A DNA stretch of 64,000 nucleotides from Hormiphora californensis (taxonomy: Eukaryota; Ctenophora; Tentaculata; Cydippida; Pleurobrachiidae). The position numbers were made by a program, and so were the translations under genes. Of this stretch, positions 55,755-64,000 are shown piece by piece (position 1 is the stretch's first letter; every line of letters starts with the position of its first letter). The DNA is taken from positions 2,475,845-2,539,844 of the forward strand of contig CM035359.1 of assembly GCA_020137815.1 (NCBI GenBank), in the 5' to 3' direction. Below the pieces are notes generated by a model. That model made no database searches. It saw nothing but the letters and a program-made list of their open reading frames with translations, and was not told the origin of the DNA.

Positions 55755-56202
55755 GCGGTATATTTTTTATCGGGAAAAACATTTAAACCGAAAATTATAA
55801 AAGCAAATAGATTTCGTCAAATATCTGTCGTCCTCCGGCTCAGGGCTCAACCAACGTGGCTTGTACGCCACCATGACAGGTCACACCCAACACAGTTCAA
55901 TACTAAAATAAAATAGATTAAAAAAAAATCTTACTGAAAAGCACTAAAATCTCCACATCAAAGGTTAATCTAAAATTATAGGGATATCGCTAGGCACTCA
56001 CATACACTCACAGACAAACAAACACACACAACGCACACACGCCGCACATACTCGCATACATACACACGTACACACACACATAAATATTAAATATGCTCAA
56101 TATACAGATAAATATGGATCACACCCACAAAAGTATCAAGGATAAAACGGGTAAAAACCAATGCATATTAAATGTATTGATTATTATTATTATTATTTTA
56201 AT
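55755..56202. other. Intergenic with CA-rich microsatellite
   Basis: CACACTCACAGACAAACAAA and ACACACACGTACACACACAC-type CA-rich repeats lie at about 55996-56080 and (TTA)n at about 56180-56198. No exon seen. Confidence 0.6.
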
Positions 56203-56737
56203 CAGGGGCGGCTCTGGCCGGGTGTCCATGGCCACCCTGGACGAATTTAAGGGCACGGGGGAACATTTAATTTACATAAAATAAAAGAAATTCCATTCAG
56301 AAAACTAGGAACTTTGAAACCGAAATCTTTGTTTTTGATCTGCGTCAGCCGTCACATGTTTTTACAGATCTCGTGCGTTATATACAGGGTGCTGGGTGGC
56401 CAGGACACCCTCCTTCAGCTATCTTGTGTGTAAACCATGTGAAATAGCGCGCAGCTCTGGTAAGGATTTTACACGCATTTTCAGAGGCCAGGGTGGCCAG
56501 GACACCCTAGATTTCAATTCGACATAACTTCGCCAAAACTTAATATTTTTCGATGCGGTTTTTCCTGCTTTCTTATTTATCAATTCTTCACACATTAAAT
56601 ACAGAAAACACTCGATCAGCTTGATGGAACAGTTTGATAATTGCGTTTTAGGGTCTAAAACTGTCTCAAATTGACAAAATTGCCCTCAAAAACCCCAAAT
56701 TTTCCAGTCCCTGGACCCTGCTTGCGAGCCGCCCCTG
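56203..56737. mobile_element. hAT-like MITE, CAGGGGCGGCTC / GAGCCGCCCCTG termini
   Basis: 535-bp noncoding element. Left end CAGGGGCGGCTC and right end GAGCCGCCCCTG are perfect inverted repeats. Flanks ATTTTAAT (56195-56202) and CTTTTAAT (56738-56745) form a 7-of-8 match target duplication. CAGGGGCGG ends and an 8-bp duplication are characteristic of hAT elements. Internal GGGTGTCCATGGCCACCCTG and AGGGTGGCCAGGACACCCT are inverted, and related sub-terminal words recur. Confidence 0.85.
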
Positions 56738-57018
56738 CTTTTAATCGCTTCGAACCAGATAAAGTATCAAGAAACACTGGCTCATCGTACAATTGTAAAT
56801 CCCATGGGGAAACCCCCATTTTCGGGGTGTATTAAATTTGTTCTCCCTTCTGGTGACACGCGAAAAAATGTGTGGCGTTGTTCTACGATTGGAGATTGTT
56901 AGTGGGGCTGGCATCTTTGTGCTACGATACCTCATGCCCCCTGTTCATTCGAGCTGTGCAACATCCCTCTAACTATCATTAATTATCTACCTAATTATCT
57001 AATTATCGTTATTTTAGA

Positions 57019-59938
57019 ATGTCAGGTCCCGGTGGAGGTGGTCTAGGCTCCACTGGTCGCATTTTCGAAGCAAATCGAATTGCTGTGCTTCAAGGTAACA
57101 TGTCCATTAACAAACATCAAGTAACATATAACACTCCGACGACCGACACCCTTAGCTATCATTTTGTTTCCGTTCATTACAGACAAATAATTTTGAGTCT
57201 GAATGCAGCTGCAGGTCACATTATTATTATTTTTTGTCCATCCGCTCACTCAGGCACTGGATTATCACCGTAAGTCTACGAATCTTAAGACTTAAGTTTA
57301 CTCACAATACTTCATATACAGGGTGTTCATTTTGGATCTTTACAAGCGTTGGGCTTCACCCAGATAAAAGTTGACAAGATTAGGTCATGAAACTTCATAC
57401 TTGGACTATTCTATACCCTCATTCAAGGTTCCTGGGGGTTTTGGAGCTTTAGGACCCCGGGAAGTGTGTTTTTGGCATCAAAACTACCAGAAGGAATTTT
57501 TTTGCTGGTGCTGAGACTTTGCTAAAATGTTTTTTGGGTATTTTCTATGTCAATCGTAAAGTTTCATAGAGATTGGATGTGATTTCAGACTCAAAATTTC
57601 GTAAAAAGTGGCTGGAAAGACTCAATTTTAGCCGTTTTTGAGCTATTTTCGAGCCTTTCCAGCCACTTTTATCGAAATTTTGAGTCCGAAAAACACATCC
57701 AATCTCTATGAAACTTTAGGATTGACATAGAAAATACTTAAAAAACATTTTAGCAAAGTCTCAGCACACTTCCCGGGATGCTAGAGCTCCAAAACCCCCA
57801 GGAACCTTGAATGAGGGTATAGAATAGTCCAAGTATGAAGTTTCATGACCTGATCTAGTCAACTTTTTTCTGGGTGAAGGCCAACGCTTGTAAAGATCCA
57901 AAATGAACACCCAGTACTACAAACAACACTCTATTTGTTGTGAAAGCAGTCACCCAGAAATAGGGTAACTGAAAGTTTTTGACATAATACATTTCAGGGG
58001 AGCGTGAGCGTGTCCAAAAGAAAACGTTTACAAAATGGTGCAACAATCACCTCTCCAAAGTCAGTCTCAGAATCAGTGATCTTTACATTGATCTCCGCGA
58101 TGGTAAAATGCTTCTGAAGCTTCTTGAAGTTCTCAGTGGAGACAAATGGTCCCGGCCAAGCAAGGGTACCATGAGGTTTCACATGCTGGAAAACAATGAG
58201 AAGGTGTTCAACTACCTTCGACATGCCAAGGTAAAAACACAGTTTCAAAAGATGTACAGCCCACTCCTCCATTGTTCCTGTATTCCGATCACACTCCAAG
58301 CCCCTCTGACTGCATTCCGTGATTGAGTAGCATGTAACATTCTCTAGCTCCCCTTACATTCTCTAGCTCCCCTTACATTCTCCCCTTACTTTCTCTGTAC
58401 ACTGGATCAAGGCGGCTTTAGGAGGAGCCAACACACCATTATAGTGCAGTGTCATACCATACCACTATACACTAGCCCTCACCCCCTAACTAACTCTCCC
58501 ATCCCGTAACTAACTCTCCCATCCCGTAACTAATATATGACTCCATATATTTCACATACCACACCATTGTATCACTACTAACTCACACCCCCCCCTCCTA
58601 ACTAAGTACCACTACTTTATTACCTCTCAGATAAAAGTTGAAAACATGGGTCCTGAGGACATTGTAGATGGAAACGAGAGACTTATCCTTGGTCTTATTT
58701 GGACAATCATCCTGCGATTCCAAATCCAGGTAATTCAGTAATTATTTTGTAAGCAACCAAGCTTGGAATGTATTATGTTGTAGTTTGCCTACTACTAGCT
58801 CCAATTATATAATGAACATGTCTATTCAGCTAAGTAGGCTTAGCACTAACATTTAGTGAAAGCGCCATAAAATCAATATATTTTGGCCCCGCCCCCTCTC
58901 AATTACCAAATGATATTTGCCATCTGGGCCACGAGAGGTGATGTCCCACAAAATATGATATACCAAACCATTGTTCCCCCCCTCCCCCATTACATCAAAC
59001 CTTGTGTTCCAGGACATCACATTCGAGACGGAGGATGACGAAAAGAAGAGTGCAAAGGAAGCCCTGATCCTGTGGACCCAGAGAAGAACAAAGGGCTACA
59101 AAAATGTGAAAGTTACAAACTTCACCAAGAGCTGGAAGGATGGGCTTGCGTTTAATGCTCTCATTCATAAACACAGGTGAATTATTCAAATGTTATTCTG
59201 CATAATCCTCATAGGGGAGTGTTATGATCATTTTATAGAGATCTCACTCATGTGTAATTCTGTTCTGATACAGTTGTTTGTTAGCCGGGTAGAATTGATA
59301 AAGTTGTACACTTAGTTACATGTGTTAGAATTTAGATTAGTCTTAGACTAGTACTTGTGCATAAATTATAGTTTTTATACACGTGTTAGATTAATGTTAG
59401 ATTAGTGTTTGATTAGTACTTCAAGTATATGTTACAGATTCACATACACCCAATGTTATTCCGCCCTGTCTGTGTTATTGTTTTTCCACATCAGCACTGC
59501 ACCTCACTTCCACATCAATACCATCAGCACCTCACTTCCACGCACACATGTGTTATCTGTGTTTGTTGTGATCTTTGTAGGCCTTACCTTACCACTCTGT
59601 ACCAGTTACCTGTTACCTCATTGAGGAACCAGGAGGCTGCTTTAAAATTATGTAGATTAGAAATATTCTTCTTTTTTGTCTGATCGAAATCCTTTTAAAA
59701 CTGTCTCGCATGCAGCAGCACTCCACACGCCTGCTATCATTGCTTGGTCAAACCGCGATTTACCGGACTTCTTGAGCTTGGGGGAAGGATGAATACACGG
59801 TAGATCCGGTAAATCGAGGTCCGGTAAATCGAGGTTTGACCTAAAATATGTAGTTGGGACATGACGATGTGCGATTAGGCTTGTTTTCTATCATGGTACC
59901 ATCTAGTTAGACCTCATTCAAGGATGCTAGGGGCGAGA

Positions 59939-59976
<38 letters not shown>

Positions 59977-62581
59977 TAGTAAGAGAGAGGGAAAGAGAGA
60001 GAATATGTTATATTCGGATAGATAATTTTAAACTCTTGTCCCCCTGTTACTCACATTCGCACAATTTCATGTTTTGCTTGTGGTCAAAACAATGCCACCC
60101 CACACATGTGTATTCTAGTCGCTGCACGTGTCTTTTCAAAAGCTTCTTGTAGAGTGTTCAGACTTCAATCATTTTTGATATATTTTTTAGATATTTTAGT
60201 TGCAATATATCTCTGTTTTTGTAACATGTCCGGTTCTCCCACTTTAACATTAACATCCCCTGTTATCCCACTCTAGGCCGGATTTGGTTGATTTTGATTC
60301 GTTAAGCCCCGTCAACGCAAAGGAGAATCTTGAACACGCCTTCTCCGTAGCAGAAACTGAGCTCGGAATCCCACGGTAAGTGGTGAGGGTGCAGTGGTGG
60401 TGGTACAGATAGGTTATAGCGTGCCAAACTCTGTCCCGTGGGACATTATCCCACGGTAAGTTTGTTAGAACACAAAAACGGTAAGTTTTTCTTTGTAATT
60501 AGAACAATGTATGGTAAAGAAGGGTTAGAACATGAAATGGTAAGTCAAGTTCCCCATTTAACTTCCTGGTATTTTATTTTATAGTTACGGGCTACTACGA
60601 TTATTTGCCTTGGAATTTTCTGGGCTGTAGACTGAGTATTGAGTGTAAGAAATATGATTCCATACTTCAGTTTATCTACGAATTAGGAATGAATTGAATA
60701 TTTGTCATGAACTGTGTTGCCTATAGCCAGCTAAAGGGACACAAGTCACAATGAATATTCCAAAAGATGATAAAAGCGAAATAAAGTTTATAGAGCACTA
60801 TTATATTCAAAATCTTTAGCTAGAATATCATAATTTACGGCCCATATTTTCTCTTTTTTCTGGAACTTTTCCAGTTCTAGCAGCCTCTCTCTAGAGAGAA
60901 CAAAAGACCCCCCCCCCCTAAGTGATGTAGGACCTCTCAGGTTACTTTAAATCAGATTTACCTCTGAATGGACTTTGTGTAATACACACAGGAGAGCTCT
61001 GAGCCATGATGATGATATATATAATAATATGAATGAAGGCCACGGGTTTGAATTTTCAACTTTGAAATGCAAACCGGAAATCTCCATCTCTCTAAAGTCT
61101 AATCCTGCATCCTCCCACACTATCCCTCCCTATAATCCTTCATTCCCCCTCTATGTCCCTCTCTCTCTAATCCTTCATTCTCGCCAGACTATCTCTCTCT
61201 GAAACAGTAACCCTCTCTCCCTTTATCTAATCCTTCTTTCTCTCCCCAGACTGCTTGACGTGGAAGACGTGGACGTTGAAGTGCCTGACGAGAAGAGTGT
61301 TATGACATATGTCGCTAACTATTATCACACATTTGCAAAGATGAAAAGTGGAGATGTCAGCAGCAAACGAATCGTCAAGGTACAAAACATTACCATATAA
61401 GGTCATATGACGTCATTACTTGACCATATATGGGCATGTGAAGTCATTACTTGACCATATAAGGAATTGTATCTCCCCTCAGATGGTATCGTTCCTTCAA
61501 GAGTGTGAAGATAGCAGGGAAGAGTATAACCGCCTAGCTAGCTCTCTATTGGAGTGGATTGAACAAACTATCGACATCCTTGGTACGAAATTGTTTCCCT
61601 ACTTCTCATAATTAGTTATCACTTATCAGATACTCCCTAACTAATTGATACTCGCCTCTAACTATCTACTAATTACACCTCGTTCTCAGGTAACCGAGAG
61701 TTTCCTGACATGGTAACTGGGGTAAAGAGTCTCCTCACAGATTTTACCAAATATAGAACCGAGGAAAAACCACCCAAGTAAGTAGTCAATAGTCAAATCA
61801 TCCAATTCCACCACAGCGTCAAATTAACCAAGTAGCCAATTAGTAATTATGGGATCTATGATTTTCATTTCCGGATTACCCCACGTATGCAAAGGGCGTT
61901 CTAGCAGGTTCTGGTAAACGTTGAACTCCTCCTCTCTCTTGAAACCTTTGATTGTGATAGGTCACACATTGGTCAGACGAGAGTGTTAAATTGGATTCAT
62001 CATTGGAATTCTGCCAATATAATGATCTCTCTCTCCCTCTCTATATCTTCCTTACTTTGCATGCCATACACATATTTTTCCTACAGAATGCAGTCGACTG
62101 TCAGCTATTGCGCTATGCCTGAAAACCGAGTGTAAGATTATGATGACCCCGCGAACCATGTCTCTGCCCTCTATCTCTCGTCTTTCTCTCACTCTCGTCT
62201 ATCTCTCTCAGTCTCTCTCACTCACTCTGCGAACATCTCCAGCCATGTGCAAAGTACTCAGAGGGGGGTCATTCGATTACACCCTCTTCTTGTTGGTGTG
62301 TGTGTTAGTAGTATCGTCTTACCAGGACAGATGGCTCATATTATTATTTAATGCACTGTGACTTGCTGGCAGGCACATGCCCATATTTGGGCATAAATGA
62401 CGTCATAACAAGATCACCTTATATGGAAGAATCAAGATGAGGACCCTGGTCATCCAAGTCATCTGTCTTTGTTGGTCTGTACTACTGCAGATCTGGGGGT
62501 GTAGAAGATGGATCTATAAAGGTCATAATTAGATCGTAGACTCGTAGATTCCCTCTCTCTCTTTCTATCTTTCTATCTTTC

Positions 62582-62648
<67 letters not shown>

Positions 62649-63480
62649 ATTTCTTTCTCTTTATTTCTTTCTCTCCCCCTTCTTTTATGTTTTATAGCAT
62701 TTAGCATTAATAAAAGAGGCTAGTCAAGAATGGAATGTAAATAGAGGATAATATTCCCTCTCTTTGTGTTTCTGTGTGAACAAGGGTAAAAGGGTCAGAT
62801 ATTGTTATGTTTATTTTAGACCCCTCTAACTATCCCTTTTTACCTCTCCTCTACATACATATTGGAAAGAACGTGCGAGCGTCAAATTTAGGAAACATCA
62901 CAACAATTCCTGCCTTGAATGGTTCATCGTCGACTAGTCTTATTATGAAGGTGTCTTCCATCCAACCTTGATAAAGAAATTTCCATCTACACGAAATTAC
63001 ACCACACTTCTCAGTCACTGGGTTGTGTTACCCCCCCCCCCTAGGTACACAGTTATTAACCCTCGCTCCCCCCCCCCAGGTACACAGACAAAGGAAACCT
63101 TGAGGTGCTGTTCTACAACTTGAATGCCAAACTACGCTCCCAATCCCAACCTGGCTTCGTGCCAGAGGATGGCAAGATGATTAGTGACGTCACTGCCGCA
63201 TGGAGCAAACTTGAGGTACAGAACACCATATATGGGCATATGGTACAGCACCATAAATGGGCACATGGTACAGCACCATATATGGGCATATATATATATG
63301 ACATTATTGTTTGACTATTGTATTCCAATATATATTTAGGGCGAGGAACACTCGAGGGAGGTAGCCTTGAGAGAGGAGTTGATGCGGCTAGAGAGGTTAG
63401 AAAGAATGGCTGAGAAGTTCAACAAGAAAGCAGAAATGAGGTCTCATTGGCTTACGGAAAACTACAAACTGATATGTGAT
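57019..63480 (+). CDS. Beta-spectrin, 5' part (actin-binding domain and first spectrin repeat), continues beyond window
   Basis: Membrane-skeleton protein that links actin to the plasma membrane. Ten exons join in frame: 57019-57094, 57998-58230, 58631-58729, 59013-59176, 60277-60375, 61250-61379, 61483-61582, 61690-61777, 63080-63215 and 63340-63480. The first begins [22 protein letters not shown]1 runs from [17 protein letters not shown] through [13 protein letters not shown] to [18 protein letters not shown]2 carries [20 protein letters not shown] and [35 protein letters not shown] then leads into the helical region [36 protein letters not shown] and [20 protein letters not shown]. The residues favour beta-spectrin over alpha-actinin ([17 protein letters not shown] and KMK after the second CH domain). 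The last donor is GTGAGT at 63481. All phases agree. Confidence 0.93.
57319..57914. mobile_element. Palindromic TA-flanked element in spectrin intron 1 (CAGGGTGTTCATTTTGG)
   Basis: 596 bp. The left end CAGGGTGTTCATTTTGGATC and the right end GATCCAAAATGAACACCCAG are inverted repeats, with TA at 57317-57318 and 57915-57916. The arms are about 290 bp and nearly perfect. TA duplication suggests a Tc1/mariner-superfamily source. It lies within 85 bp of the acceptor of spectrin exon 2. Confidence 0.82.
58330..58560. repeat. Short direct repeats in spectrin intron 2
   Basis: Tandem copies of CATTCTCTAGCTCCCCTTA (two to three) and of AACTAACTCTCCCATCCCGT (two to three). No coding content. Confidence 0.6.
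59747..59840. mobile_element. Degenerate MITE GGTCAAACCGCGATTTACCG...GGTAAATCGAGGTTTGACC
   Basis: About 94 bp in spectrin intron 4, with inverted ends of about 20 bp, an internal duplicated TCCGGTAAATCGAGGT, and resemblance to the CCCCGATTTACCGG core of the pogo/Tigger-like elements at 19786 and 26811. Confidence 0.65.
59934..60003. repeat. (GA)n microsatellite in spectrin intron 4
   Basis: GA dinucleotide tract with GATA and GTAAGA interruptions. Confidence 0.9.
62547..62660. repeat. (CT)n/(CTTT)n microsatellite in spectrin intron 8
   Basis: CT dinucleotide tract flanked by TTTCTATCTTTCTATC and TTTATTTCTTTCTCTT runs. The rest of this 1.3-kb intron (61778-63079) has no exon that fits the spectrin reading frame. 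Confidence 0.9.
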
Positions 63481-63837
63481 GTGAGTAGAATTGTGAAATA
63501 TTTCATACTATTCCCTGTTTAATTCCTTGTTTCTTCATACACATGAGTCATGATAAAGTAGTTCACACTCGCCGTAATCTCGTTTCATTATTACAAAATC
63601 TAGTTTTTGGAATCAAGCCAAAATATCCTAACATTATTACATTATTATAATGTTCTGCAAGAAGAGAAGAGGGGTACATAAAAGTAGTAGACACTCTGAG
63701 CACCATTACTACCCTCAATTATACCATATTTGGTCATAACAGGGGTACCCATTCTATCAACCTCAGAGAGATATACATGTTATATACTGTGAGAGATCTC
63801 TGAGCCATAACGTGTCAAATGCAGTGCACATGGCATG

Positions 63838-64000
63838 TTGTGGTTCTCACCATATTGAAGGAGTCGGTGTGACTCATGTGGGACAATGCTATCGATTGGT
63901 GTGACTCATGTGGGACAATGTTATAGATTGGTGTGACTCATGTGGGACAATGTTATAGATTGGTGTGACTCATGTGGGATAATGTTATAGATTGTTGTGA
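63838..64000. repeat. 34-bp tandem repeat GTGTGACTCATGTGGGACAA
   Basis: At least four units of about 34 bp (GGTGTGACTCATGTGGGACA then ATGTTATAGATT) in a spectrin intron, running to the window end. Confidence 0.85.

Noticed and set aside
58971-59176. Calling the actin-binding gene alpha-actinin
   Set aside because: The second CH domain and the linker match beta-spectrin better ([31 protein letters not shown]), and the helical repeats that follow match spectrin.

Overview
The window is animal (metazoan) nuclear DNA. The genes carry many spliceosomal introns, and they include a cilia/flagella gene (CFAP61), a beta-spectrin, an LDL-receptor-class-A GPCR and a Golgi-type carbohydrate sulfotransferase. 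Simple repeats (mostly GA/CT), MITEs and long inverted repeats are dense, and one CR1-like LINE is present. TTAGGG-like interstitial repeats fit a metazoan. I cannot name the species; an invertebrate, possibly non-bilaterian, is the best guess.

Layout. 1-6.4 kb: a 30-bp minisatellite, an intronless ornithine aminotransferase (minus strand, one frameshift) and GA/CT microsatellites. 7.4-12.2 kb: twelve CFAP61 exons (minus strand). 13.0-24.6 kb: a multi-exon polytopic membrane protein (plus strand) whose introns are packed with inverted-repeat elements. 25.9-26.4 kb: first exon of a type II membrane sulfotransferase. 27637-27736: a 100-N scaffold gap. 27.74-39.9 kb: a second, shorter version of 6.86-27.48 kb, whose central 10 kb (about 28.84-38.92 kb) reads like unpolished consensus. 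40.65-44.01 kb: a single-exon LDLa-GPCR (minus). 44.9-46.0 kb: the remaining sulfotransferase exons. 46.2-47.23 kb: the first four coding exons of CFAP61 (minus). 47.55-47.9 kb: a small secreted protein (plus), divergent from CFAP61. 48-49.7 kb: G-rich and telomere-like palindromic DNA. 49.69-54.1 kb: a CR1-like LINE. 54.7-57.9 kb: MITEs and palindromes. 57.0-63.5 kb: the 5' part of a beta-spectrin gene (plus), running off the window.

How the pieces fit. The two CFAP61 blocks are one gene: the 46-47 kb block encodes the N-terminus and the 7-12 kb block the middle. One CFAP61 intron therefore encloses the membrane-protein gene, the whole sulfotransferase gene and the GPCR gene, and the GPCR also lies inside sulfotransferase intron 1. 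The second copy at 27.7-39.9 kb is most simply the other haplotype scaffolded in tandem with the first (false duplication). Comparing the two copies gives natural empty sites for several elements: a TTAA-flanked 1.39-kb palindrome, a 2.68-kb foldback element with a putative zinc-binding ORF, and about 4.3 kb of nested repeats in one intron.

The items most worth a second look are a minisatellite in a CFAP61 intron whose every unit carries an exon end plus a consensus 5' splice site, and an AT-rich element holding about a dozen scattered GTGAGGTGC motifs in both orientations between terminal inverted repeats.
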